Origin: Chrysomallon squamiferum
Lineage: Eukaryota > Mollusca > Gastropoda > Neomphalida > Peltospiridae
DNA: 64,000 nucleotides
Direction: 5' to 3'
Assembly (NCBI GenBank): GCA_012295275.1
Contig: CM022676.1
Span: forward strand, 11,190,344 to 11,254,343
Positions 37,701 to 47,400 of the stretch are shown here, one piece after another; the first letter of the stretch is position 1, and each line of letters begins with the position of its first letter. The notes under the pieces are model-generated. The model was given only the letters and a program-made list of their open reading frames with translations, had not been told where the DNA came from and did no database searches. The translations under genes and the position numbers were made by a program.

Positions 37701-40249
37701 CTTGATTACACACATACACACACACACGAAGTTCATAAAATATGCAGATGTTTATGTTTTGTAAGTAATGGAAGCATTTTTGTTATGTGTACAAAAAGGT
37801 TAGGTAAATAGGTGATTACTTGATGGTGTGTATACAGGATAGAATGCTGCACACTTGTACTTATGTGGTTTCTTTGTGAGAAGCTGCAGATCTTTCTGTC
37901 CATACCAGCCTTCCTTTATGAATCGATCGTTGAGTTCAAACTCGTCTGGCCCAAGTTCATAAATAGCATCTCTGCGCTCAGCATCAGAAAACTGTGAAGC
38001 TTCTTTGCAAGGATCTTTGTAATAAACAACAATAAGGATTTCAGTATCAATACCAACATCAGGAACAACAATAATCTACATGAATGTGTGTATCTACGTG
38101 TATGTATGTATCAGTAAACAAAAACTGGAAACAAAGTGAGTGATATCACAAACTGTGGTTAGCAGTCTTAAACACTGGTCCAAATGATGTATGTTTATTC
38201 AGAGATAATGCATCTGCTTACGTTTCCACTACAATTCAACACAAAAGTTTCACAGTGAGTTGAACATTTATGTATGACAACAATGCAGGATCCAAAGTTT
38301 AGAATGGCTCTAACAGTAGATGTTTTGGTTGTCATCCACAGTTCTCTTTGTGCCTCAGAATTTTGATTATTTCCATGGAAGAAAAACCCTGTGGCTGCAC
38401 GATCTGGTTCACATCCATGTCCTTCCACTAAGTCCCACTGATTCAAATAAAGACTTTATAAACATATATGTCACAGCATTTTTTTTTTAATGTTTTGCAT
38501 TATGACTTCTGTCAATAGAACCATCCTTGACTCCATGAGGCTGCATGATTGGCACACCCATATTTACATAATGACACAGTATTTTATGGAACAAATTAAG
38601 TATTATGTTCATTAGGTATCTCTGTCATAACACTATATAAACTAGATATGCCTTAAGAAAACCATACAGAGTAGAAATGTAGCTTGCTGGCTGCAAAATG
38701 TCCAATGCTGTTATTTTTTACACACAAATTGTCTTAAATGCTTCTCCAACTTGCCTTGGTGCCCTAAAATGTCTGATTAAACCTAAGACAACACTAGCCA
38801 TGTGCTAAAAACATTCCAGTTTGAAGCCTGATATTGTGAAATTAAACAAACATGTAGCAGACAAACAAGGATATAACAGACAAAATATACACAATGGTTA
38901 TCAATGCAGATGTTACAATTTTGATATAAGAAGGCTCATACAGGAATCTATTTTGGAAATTAACTATATCTAGGAAGGCTCGTACAGGAATATATTTTGG
39001 AAATTAACTATATCTAAGAAGGCTCGTACAGGAATATATTTTGGAAATTAACTGTATGTGGTTCTGGTCTGTTAATGAAACACTTAGTTACATGGATACA
39101 ATGAATAAGAAGACTTTTAAACATGAAAAATGTATAAACAAATATAAAATAACTTCTAATTTCCTTTAGCATGTTTTATTAATAAATGCCATTAAGATAT
39201 TATATATAATTTAGACTATTTAAATGATAATACCTGAACCAGGCTTTAATTTCCATTCTGCACCCTGAACAACAGTGACTGCAAATATATAAATGAGTTA
39301 GTAAAATCTCAATTATTCTAAAAGCAGAAATAAAATACGCAAATAGTGGATTTGTTTATGACATTAAACAATGGGAGCAATATTATAATATTTAAATGTG
39401 TAGAAGATTCAACTCTATCTTGGTTTCAATATAGAATTCTGCACAGACTGTTAACTTGCAACTTCTGTAATAACTCCTCTAAAACAATACATTTATTTAT
39501 ATTTCTTTTTTCTTCTTTTTTCTTTTTAAAAATTTTTAAATAATAAAAACCTAATTTTTAATTATGATTTATAGAATAAAACATGATTTTACTGAAAAAG
39601 GAATATGTATCAATTTTAGTAAATATGTTGTTATTTTTGATATGACAAAAACAAAAAAAATGCAACTTTGTAAACTGGCTGATTATTAATGTCAAACATA
39701 TTTATTTTATGAAATTCGAAAATGTTCATATTAATGTTGTTAAATTACTTTAAAATTTGAAACAAATTTGAAATATAAAAATATATCTTTAACACAAAAT
39801 TTGATGTGAAATATTTGTGAACAATGAATGATTTAAATTAAAAAGAAAACTGAAATAAAAGAAATAAATTAAAGAAAATACAAAAGATATGATTTAAATG
39901 AAAGAAACTGGGTTTTGGAAATCCAGGCCTCATTTAATTTATCTCATGTCAATATCATTTTTTACTATTCTCCATTTATCTCTCTACCTCTTTTTAATAT
40001 TATGCATTACAGTTATATCTCATATGTTTGTTTGATTGTATGTATGTATGTATGTGTGTATGTATGTATTTATGTATGTGAGTATGTATGTGTGTGGTAT
40101 ATGAGTGTGCACATGCATATGTGGTGGGTGCATGTGTATATGTGAAAGGTTTTGTTACAAGTAAGTAATAGGTAATAAGCAAAATTACCTGCTTCAATTA
40201 ACAATGGCAGTAATATAAGAAACAGAATTAACAAACATTTAAAGAGCAT
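15456..40249 (-). CDS. Gene B: secreted D8C-VWD-EGF-FReD protein, paralogue of gene A
   Basis: Full-length paralogue of gene A, about 1,155 codons. Exons: 40249-40189, (39278-39234, uncertain), 38014-37820, 37050-36893, 34822-34805, 33580-33333, 32094-32008, 31193-30843, 30094-30006, 29633-29570, 27599-27417, 27245-27052, 26813-26525, 26006-25854, 25289-25109, 24730-24540, 22433-22170, 20745-20640, 19842-19710, 19584-19464, 18392-18247, 16935-16776 and 15528-15456. Reading order is signal peptide, D8C-like, beta-rich region, VWD, cysteine-rich segment, EGF and a complete fibrinogen-related domain. AATAAA lies just after the stop. Two one-base frame problems exist: exon 37050-36893 is 158 nt against 159 in A, and the last exon joins one base out of frame. 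The FReD suggests carbohydrate or acetyl-group recognition, as in FREPs and ficolins; that function is inferred. All other exons are open, so assembly indels are plausible. Confidence 0.83.
15974..16548. repeat. 15-bp two-module minisatellite
   Basis: About 38 modules of two alternating 15-bp types, GTCCACTGAGCAATT and GTCTGGTGAGGTATT, in irregular order. It lies in the last gene B intron (15529-16775). The 15-bp length keeps all frames open on both strands, which explains the long low-complexity ORFs here. Confidence 0.92.
19614..19691. repeat. (AATG)n/(AATA)n microsatellite
   Basis: Tetranucleotide tract between two FReD exons of gene B. Confidence 0.9.
20448..20523. repeat. (ACT)n/(AAT)n microsatellite
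   Basis: Triplet tract in a gene B intron. Confidence 0.9.
20640..22433 (-). CDS. Gene B exons between EGF and FReD
   Basis: Exon 22433-22170 (264 nt) contains EAICPLPKRKYRKP and ERCHISNNHISCYVA. Exon 20745-20640 (106 nt) contains NYCTAEGKCYKKHS and TGLICYKVG. Lengths and phases equal those of gene A. The cysteine spacing resembles the small cysteine modules of VWDE proteins; no named domain is assigned. Confidence 0.75.
21440..21860 (-). pseudogene. Decayed Tc1/mariner-like transposase fragment
   Basis: Reading the minus strand across several stops and frames gives fragments matching the Tc1 pattern: an RTFG-ALKSM-RYRQ helix region, RVKMPFEDQYF, LHLQICFLTAIN, and KVVFTNESW (normally LFTDES) followed by RVDGRCLW. 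The catalytic Asp reads Asn and there are internal stops, so it is inactive. It lies within gene B intron 20746-22169. Confidence 0.55.
22651..24483. repeat. 1.8-kb 15/54/321-bp nested minisatellite
   Basis: Built from triplet-like words (CTATTACTACCACTG, 15 bp). At 22770-23390 these form about ten 54-bp higher-order units, and from 23380 a 321-bp higher-order unit repeats (starts at 23380 and 23701). All word lengths are multiples of three, which makes long open frames on both strands; these are not genes. Located in gene B intron 22434-24539. Confidence 0.93.
24540..25289 (-). CDS. Gene B exons: EGF domain and following segment
   Basis: Exons 25289-25109 and 24730-24540. They encode VSCPSDCSHRGQCTNG, then TCVCENNFMGADCSTDIRI and DGEGCDLLDDPCHEV. 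The EGF is complete and in frame, and the exon of 191 nt shows what gene A should read. The huge triplet-like minisatellite begins about 50 bp beyond the donor. Confidence 0.82.
25854..26813 (-). CDS. Gene B exons: cysteine-rich segment after VWD
   Basis: Exon 26813-26525 gives DSDSLFVSRNF, LCYCPLEITCKYVPC and the basic ASKKKRSITYAESEDN shared nearly unchanged with gene A. Exon 26006-25854 gives KEICQRKLF, QLCRSVPG and FKHCIFDTM and is seven codons shorter than its A partner. Confidence 0.75.
27052..30094 (-). CDS. Gene B exons: von Willebrand factor type D domain
   Basis: Exons 30094-30006, 29633-29570, 27599-27417 and 27245-27052. Key motifs are CSSTGDPHL, YVLYTVRGYP, HCGNAVSCVCAVAVRSG, VDMCQYRYKIGY, YLPTGTRIEI and RGLCAELG. 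The usual GLCG reads GLCA here while gene A keeps GLCG, a small change in a signature motif. The 1.1-kb palindromic minisatellite lies in the intron between the second and third of these exons. Confidence 0.85.
27648..28762. repeat. 1.1-kb palindrome-bearing minisatellite in gene B
   Basis: About fifteen copies of a 70-75-bp unit made of two half-units. One has TGTACATGTATACA followed by CTGTAGAAGTG, the other GTATACATGTATAC (a perfect palindrome) followed by AGTGTAACTGTATG. Sits in the intron between VWD exons 27599 and 29570. The same family occurs at 4985-5440 in the equivalent gene A intron. Confidence 0.9.
30742..30790. repeat. Partial copy of the 3' end of gene B exon 31193-30843
   Basis: ACTTTGAAACGACCAGTGGT and TGTATAATTAGCC repeat the end of the exon and its donor (ACTCTGACACGACCAATGGT, TGTATAATTAGCC) roughly 100 bp downstream of it in transcription. 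Includes a GTAAG-type donor. Confidence 0.7.
30843..33580 (-). CDS. Gene B exons: beta-rich extracellular region before VWD
   Basis: Exons 33580-33333, 32094-32008 and 31193-30843. They give APSISGKPVV, YRFLCKMTL, FWYINGDFYY; IHCILRARF; and LPKQSFLIEQN, APLGCSLSEKKFCSLP, ETKCGILVAA. Phases match gene A. The last exon is two codons shorter than in A. A 40-bp tandem array starts immediately beyond the 32094 acceptor. Confidence 0.75.
31719..31754. repeat. (CATA)n microsatellite
   Basis: Nine CATA units, gene B intron. Confidence 0.88.
32111..32465. repeat. 40-bp tandem repeat array
   Basis: About nine units of TGTATTAACACATCTTACTA plus AATACAGCATTTTAATATAA, with small changes. Starts right next to the acceptor of gene B exon 32094-32008. 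Confidence 0.9.
32486..32620. repeat. Two-copy tandem duplication, about 70 bp
   Basis: AAAGTATTTTAACATACT followed by TATTAATAAAT and AAAATGTCTACATATA occurs twice in a row, directly after the 40-bp array. Confidence 0.7.
34805..34822 (-). CDS. Gene B 18-nt microexon
   Basis: Bounded by ttctgaaaaat on the plus strand (acceptor cag) and a GTAAGA donor. Phase 1 to 1, encoding about ESTLKA. Same length, phase and position as the gene A microexon at 10002-10019. Confidence 0.65.
36893..38014 (-). CDS. Gene B exons: D8C-like domain (second exon frame-broken)
   Basis: Exon 38014-37820 (195 nt) gives DPCKEASQF, LNDRFIKEGWYG and YKCAAFYPVYTPS. Exon 37050-36893 gives VIKMCTVYGTSDC and MYCDTFLVFNL. 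It is 158 nt against 159 in A; the loss lies near the T run at 36920-36925. Read one base over, the exon end becomes YQSAYCIG, restoring the conserved closing cysteine, so the frame break is recent or an assembly indel. Confidence 0.75.
38222..38437 (-). CDS. Orphan exon-like ORF inside gene B intron, reelin-repeat-like
   Basis: Exactly 72 open codons between a good acceptor (tatttgaatcag) and a GTAAGC donor, phase 0 to 0. It reads WDLVEGHGCEPD, GFFFHGNNQ, RELWMTT, ILNFGSC and THCETFVLNCSGN. The Trp-Gly-Cys start, a GxxFxG strand, an R-E-L-x-T strand and a later cysteine pair resemble the beta-sandwich subrepeats of reelin. Neighbouring gene B exons are phase 1, so it cannot be spliced into them without breaking frame. 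It could be a remnant of another gene, an alternative terminal exon, or an exon with unseen partners. Confidence 0.4.
38929..39057. repeat. Three tandem 44-bp repeats
   Basis: AAGGCTCGTACAGGAATATA then TTTTGGAAATTAACTATATC repeats three times with starts at 38931, 38975 and 39019. In a gene B intron. Confidence 0.9.
39234..39278 (-). CDS. Gene B possible extra 45-nt exon after the signal peptide
   Basis: An excellent acceptor (ttatatatttgcag) and a GTATTA donor enclose 45 nt in phase 1 to 1, compatible with insertion between signal peptide and D8C exon. It would add TVVQGAEWKLKPGS. No equivalent was found in gene A, so it may be B-specific, alternative, or chance. Confidence 0.4.
40189..40249 (-). 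CDS. Gene B exon 1: signal peptide
   Basis: ATG at 40249 gives MLFKCLLILFLILLPLLIEA, a strongly hydrophobic secretion signal. The exon is 61 nt and ends in phase 1, as in gene A. Confidence 0.8.
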
Positions 40250-43200
40250 TGTGGATGGAGTATAAACATATCAGACATTCATTTATATAAACAATTTTTC
40301 AATTAACATAACAAAATAAATGTTTGTCAAACACACATCAAAACCCGTCACATTGTTGCAGAATAAAATTCAGTTTACATCAGTATTATTACCAATATTC
40401 TACAGTCAAACCTCTTTATAAAGCCTTATACTGCCATTCAAGTTTAATGAGTCAAAAATGCTTAAGGGCCATTTGTATTTAAATATACATAAATGTACTT
40501 TGTTGTATCTATCATCCCTCTCCATCCACCAATCAACAAAGATCAGATGAACATTCTGATGCTAACTTACACTAAATGTATCCAAAGACCAGCATCAGCC
40601 ATCTTGTTGCACCTGTTCATTTTCAGCGTTACGAAGCTGAATCTTCTCTGGGTAATGTTCCATGACATTCTACAATGCTCTAGTATCTTGTTGAATATTA
40701 TTTTTCACTTCCTGGAGAGCTTGGGGCTCATTTACATAGTCTTTTTTTTTTTTTTTATGATAACCTGAAAGAAAAAACAGGAACAATCAAATCTGGAAAA
40801 CGTGACAGCCAATTAATTTTTGATCCACATGAAATTAATCTGCCACAAAATTCAACAAAGGAGCTCTGTTGCTATTCTTTCAGTACAACTGTGTCCTTTT
40901 TTCTGTTGTAACTCTGTGTCATGTCTGTGACCTAACTCTTGTCATAAAGAATATCCATTTATCTCTCTGTATTGTCTAGCCATACTAAATCCATTCCTTC
41001 AAAGAAGTGTGGTGCAGTAATTTGTTCTGATCTGACTCCACCCAAACTGTGCATCTGAAATGTTGTAAATAGTGTAAGTAGGTATTTACTAAAAATCCTG
41101 CAATTTTCTCTGCTGATAAAGCCATTTAGATGAAAATAGTCAAATACTTATTTATATTGTTCCTTCCTTTCGTATCATGTGGTTTCAGATTGTGGCCAGT
41201 CAGAAACAAATACTTCCATTTCAAAGTATTTAATTAAATTATGAATGGATGGTCTTCAGGGAACATTTCTGACTGTAAAATGGTAGTGATTGGTCTTTGT
41301 GTAAGCAAAATGGATTGGATGTTTTCAAAATACAATCAAATAACTATTGTCTTTTTTTTCAATTGTGTATTTCTCCATGTTTAACAAGGTAAATACCCCA
41401 GATTTTCATTAAATACCTGCAACAAGAAGAAATAAACCTATTTTCTACCTTAATTCTTAAAGTAGTTTGCAAACACTGAAATGAAAGATGCATTATTCCC
41501 TGATAGCAACTGCTGTAAATGTAAAAACAATGAAAAAATGCAACATTACTTAATTACGTAAATGATTTCTAACAGCCATCTTTTTGAAGAAATTATATTT
41601 TACATTTTTTATTTTATTTTAATATAAAAGAAATATTTGAAAAACAAACCAAAAAACAACATTAAAACTGATAAAATTTACTCACAGTTTCAGTCTCTTC
41701 ATCTACAGTGTAACAGTTAATTTCCATTATAAAAGACTGATTATCAACCGATTATAAACCTTGTGCTTGTGCTAACTTTTGATATTATATGAATGTTTTT
41801 ATAATAGCCTAGAAGCCTGTGTGAAGGTCTTTCTTCATAAATACAGTTTAGATAGAAGTTATTACTGAGCAGTGTGAGAATTGGAGGTGTTTATTGTAGG
41901 GAATTACTTTTGGTCAGTGATGCAGTCTGTGCTAGTGATAAAGGAGGAATGTTTGCAACTGATGGAAGAGCTGAAGAAAGTCTGTTCAGCAAAGTTAAAA
42001 GCTGTAATGTGATCTAGCACAGTATAATATACTCCAGTGTGATGGTGAAGACAAATCATATAAACCATGACAGAGGAACCAATACATTTTGTCATGTCAT
42101 TTCCAACATGACATTAAGCAGCTTTCATTTCAGTTTGAAGTGGCAGTCATTAAAATAAAGATAGGTTTTAGTCTACATATGCTAACACTATTAGATAAAG
42201 CCACAAATTCTTCAAGTCTCTCTACAAAAGAATGTTCTACAACAAAGTTTTGAAGAAAGTCTTTATGGAAATAAATTCCGTAATAATATTGTAATCGACA
42301 AATGACAGATTTTTCAGTGGAGAAATTGTCTTGAAAAGTGAGGAAATGTGCAGAGTTCCTGAATACATCTTACAACTGTTTGTCATAGGTGATGACGCAC
42401 TTTCACCATCACAGAATTGTGACAACAGAATCAATGTACCACTTCCCTCATGGACAAGTTGCCTCTAAGATGTGCTACTGCTTGTTCCTTCTCAGTGCCA
42501 GAAAGTAGCAGTATCATGAAAGTTGTAGCATTAACCTGAGGTCAAAACCTGATAACTCAATATCCCTGCTTTGTAACTCTACTGTTAAGTGTTTGTAGCT
42601 GCCATACGAGTTTTGGCCATTTACAAGAATTTTGCTCCCAAACACTAAAATGCTTTAGTATGTGCTCAAAATGTAGTTTGATTTGACCTTCCATCCAGTT
42701 ATATTCATTCTACTCTATACATTATATTTCAGACCACATCAACTCAAGAAAAGAAAAAAAAAAGAAACACACACATTTGAGAATTACTATGTACATTTTA
42801 TGAGAAAAACGTCATTTTATTATACAAATTATATTATATTGTTTAGAAATACAGTTTCTCCTATTTATTACATTATGTAACAAATAAATAAACAAATAAA
42901 ATCTGCTGTTCTATTTACATACTACAATGTATCCATTCATCCCTCTGTCCATCCATCCATCTCACTGTTTATATTATATATCATGTTAATCCAGTTTGAC
43001 CATTTTGGTCTAAACTAGAAAATTATAGATTGGTGACATAGTCATTTTATAGATTGAAATGCATCACAGTATGTAATAACAGTATTGAAATAATATTTTT
43101 CCAGTGATAATGTTTGATTAATTGTATTTATTGATTTATTAACAACAATTGTAGAAAGCAAAGGTAGATATTTGGTAATTATATTTCAAAAAGTATGCTT

Positions 43201-44442
43201 AATGAATTATGAAACTACAACAATAATCATGACAATGATAAATAAAGAATAACTAAACACAAACAAATCATAATGCCTGTCTGTTGGATAATTGGCTTGA
43301 AACACATAGCCAAAAAAAAAAGCAAACAAGCAATTCATTAATTTAAATATATTCATTTTGGTTTTTTGGTGGTGGTTTTGTGGGGGAGGTTCAGCCATGG
43401 TAAGGAATGAAATAGACGACAATGTTATAGTATTCATTTTTGTTGCTTGTTGCTGTTTTTGTTTTTGCTTATTATTATTTCAATCAAGGTCAGGTTCTTT
43501 GGAAAGTCTAAAAATATCACTATCATATTTATCCACTCTGTGCATTAGTTGAAAACAAAGACAACAGCAATTCCTTGCATTTCAGTGAAATAATCCAAAT
43601 TAACATATTTATATTAAAGTCATTTAACTTTTATATTAAACTATGTTTAATTTATATTAAATGAACTTTAACATTACTGAAAAATAATAAAACATTTGGG
43701 TTTTTGTGTTGTTTTTTTTATTACTTAATTTAAAAAATGAATAAATAAAATATACAAAAATAGTTATTTCTACTATTTTTGGTTACATAGTTGTCACTGA
43801 CAAAAACAATATGATTTTTTTATAATAAAGTACCATGTTTTTGTGACATTATTGAAAGCACATCTCACCCTGAAAAATATTTACAGCTGAAACACCATTT
43901 TGTAAAATATTTATGTGAATTTAAAAATTTATCAGAATTTTATTGAAGAATTTTTATGATCCAGTGAAAATAAATTACTAATACAATTTTTTTTTTTTTT
44001 TTCATAACATCAAGCAGTTGCATAACACTGTGAAGAAAAAACTGTTTTCAAGAAATATATTTTCAGTATTTTCTTTCTTTATTCTTAATGGACTCCTCTC
44101 AGTAAAATCTTACACTTTATTAACCTTATTTTAACTTTATTAAACATGCAGCTTAATTGGTAATATTAGTTATTTGTGGTAATGTTTTACTGATTGTAAT
44201 AAAAAGTGTGATAAAGTGTGTGTGTGTGTGTGTGTGTGTGTTTGATCATTTGGAAGTATTTTGTGTTGAAGTGTAGATAGTTTATAGGATAAACTGTGGA
44301 GGTTTGCAGTTGTGTTATTTGTTTCAAGTTTAGCCAAAGTTTTTGTAGAATATTGATTTTTTTAACAACAAACTGGAAAAAGAAAAGGAACATTTACAAA
44401 ACAAATGTGCTATCGAACACAAAAACAGTAAACAGAACTTTA
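40250..44442. other. Intergenic region between gene B and BAG1
   Basis: Should contain the gene B promoter and the BAG1 3' flank. Only short ORFs without recognisable domains. No RNA gene seen. Confidence 0.6.
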
Positions 44443-47400
44443 TTAATTATTTTTACTTAGCATGTCTCCTATATCTCTGGACAGATTTTCCGACTGGTCC
44501 AGCATAACCTGAAGAAATAAAAACAAACAGTTACCTATAAATCTAATTTTATTAGTCTTTCAATTTGTAGCATTTATGTGAAGATGGTCATTATAACTAT
44601 GCTTAAATCAGAAAATGGCTATTAATTACCAGAACAAGAAACAAATGTAAATAATATAATTGAAATAGTTTATTATAACCAATGAATCAATATGAACAGA
44701 ATGCAGCAGATATGTACTCAAATATATTACATATACACAAACACACAAATACACACACACATATATATATATAAACAAAAACACTAACATTTTAAGTTTG
44801 ATGACAGTAGCATATTAAACTTTTATTTAAATACCTGAATTTTATCAACCAAGATTTTTCTTTTAACTCTGGCGGCTTTGTTATCTTCTTCAAATCGGAG
44901 TCGGTCAAGATTTTCCAGTTGTTTCATCAAGTTCTCATTTAAAACTGACAACTGTTTATTCATGTCGATTAGGCTGGAAACCTTCTTGTCTTCATCAAGA
45001 AATCCCTGTGGTAGAAGTTCATATTTTTTCATTTTTTTATAGATACCTTTTAAGTGTGACCAATTCCTTATACTTCCAAATTATTAATCTATCTGTTTCA
45101 TGGATACAGTTGCTCATAATTGAAGTATGACAATAAGATAAAACTTTTATTTTACAAACACTGAATTCTGCCATTTCATTCCTTCACAATTTCAGCCATT
45201 ATGTAGATCATACTCTGAAAGCTATTTTTATTATTGTTTTTGACATTTCTCCCGAACAGGCAATTTAAATTATTTTCTTCTGTTCAATAGCTATTAATAT
45301 TTGTATTATAATGGACTTAGTAAAATCAAGAAAACTGGTGGAAAAACAAAATATGCATGTTCATTGTATTTTTTGTCATGGCACACCAACAGATATTTTC
45401 TATGAAATGAATTAAATTAAATAAACATTTTACTTTCTTTAACATTTGGAGTAGTTTATGAGGCCTCCATGAAACTGGTTAAAACAAATTTATAACATTT
45501 TGAACAGGTTTTATATAAGAATCTGTCAAAGACATGTTTGACATTTTTCTATAGGACAGTAACAGCTGCTTTAACAAAAGCTGCTATTAAGACACAATAT
45601 AAACAGTTTACAGTTTTGTAGCAGGCTCTACATATTCAGAATACAACTCAGAATCTGTTCATATTATTATGCAACCATTTAGATAATTTGTTCATGTCTA
45701 CATTGGTTTTGTGCAAAATCTGACCATTATATTACAACAGTAACATGAAAAGAAAATAAACTTCAGTGCATGCTATAGTTAAATGTATTTGTTCACCGTT
45801 AATATACTGTATTTTAATCACCAAATGTTATTGTCACACAGTGTGCTGGTTAAATGTTTACCACTATCTGGCCACTTATTTCTGTCACCCATCCACCATA
45901 CAGCTAGATACAGCTAGATATAGCTAAATACAGCTAGATACAGCTAAATACAGCTAGATACAGCTAGATACAGTGCCATCTCAGAACCATTGCCAAAACA
46001 CTGCATAAGCTGGGACGTAAAACATTAGTTTCCCACTATGATCTATGACTATATCATTGAATGAAATTAAATATTATTTATGATGTTTAACATCTTTGGT
46101 AGTGTGTACCCAAAGCATACACGCATGAAAAGAACCAAAATTTTTTTTTTGTATATATTAGATAATTCTTCTAGATGTATGCAGGAGTTAATGTAATCAT
46201 AATAGTTTTAACATTATAATACCAACAATTAGAAAGTGTTTATTCAAATCTAGTTGGATTTATTCAAACAAAATATATAGAAAAATACTACAACAGAACG
46301 TTTATGATGTAATTGATATACTTAGTTGTAATCAGCATACAATTTAGTGCATTTTCACTAGAACAAAATATTATATATTCAGCTGAAAATATACTTAAAA
46401 AGTAAACAAACAAATACAAACTGGAAGAAGAAATTATTTTTTTCTGTTTTCTTCATGAAATCTGTCCAAAGGTTTCACACCAATTTCTCTTAAAGCATTT
46501 GATGTCAGTTTTCATTGTTATAAAATCATTTGTGATTATTCCATCTATCACAATTACTGTACGATGCAGAGTTTTGTTTTCATGTCTTCTACTGGAACTA
46601 ATAGTTAATATGGCTTTGCATAGACAGACAACAAACATGTATAAACCTCAGTTTGTATCTATGTTTTAAGAATGGCGCTGAAAAATTACTAAGGTATTTT
46701 TTATTATGATTATTAAATGATCATAATTAGGTTAGAACAGTTATGCTGAAGATAGATTTAGAAAATCCCTAATCAGTATACTGAATATATAGAAAACTGT
46801 CTGCTGTATGCTGTTTTTGAACCATGAAATCCTTTATCATTCACAATTTTAACAGTAATTGAATTTAAGAAAGTAGAATAATTGTAACTTTGAAGGAGTA
46901 GATGCTGGCGTTTGTCTTCAAGAAAAAAGCTATATTGAAACATTATAACTTCTTCGTAGCCACATGTGTACAGTCACGCGCGCACACACACACACTGTTG
47001 CTATTTAAGGGAAACTGTTATAACAGACATCATAAACACATACACATCCTTTCTTCAGGAATACATTCTTGTATACCAGCTGTACCTGCTTTAGGCAACA
47101 CTTATCAGCTGGTGAAAACTCTGAAAGGATTGGTCAGTGGTTTTTTTCATCTTGGGCATAAAAGTATCAACTTTGTAAAAGGGGGCTGTAGAGTGCTTAG
47201 ATTTCTGAACAACACAAATGATACAATAGAATGATCTTCACCAGTAAATTTAGCCAGCTTTATTGTCTTTATGTATGCTTGGTGATCTTTGAATGTACAG
47301 AAACCAGAGATTCATCTCCACTTGGATACTGAGAAGACAATCAATATCTATATTTTACATACATAATAAATTATTTTTCGATGTAAAATAATAGTTTTAC

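Noticed and set aside
46453..47234. ORFs of about 61 and 110 codons in BAG1 intron 4
   Set aside because: No recognisable domain, no supporting splice sites, and one begins inside the duplicated 126-bp element.
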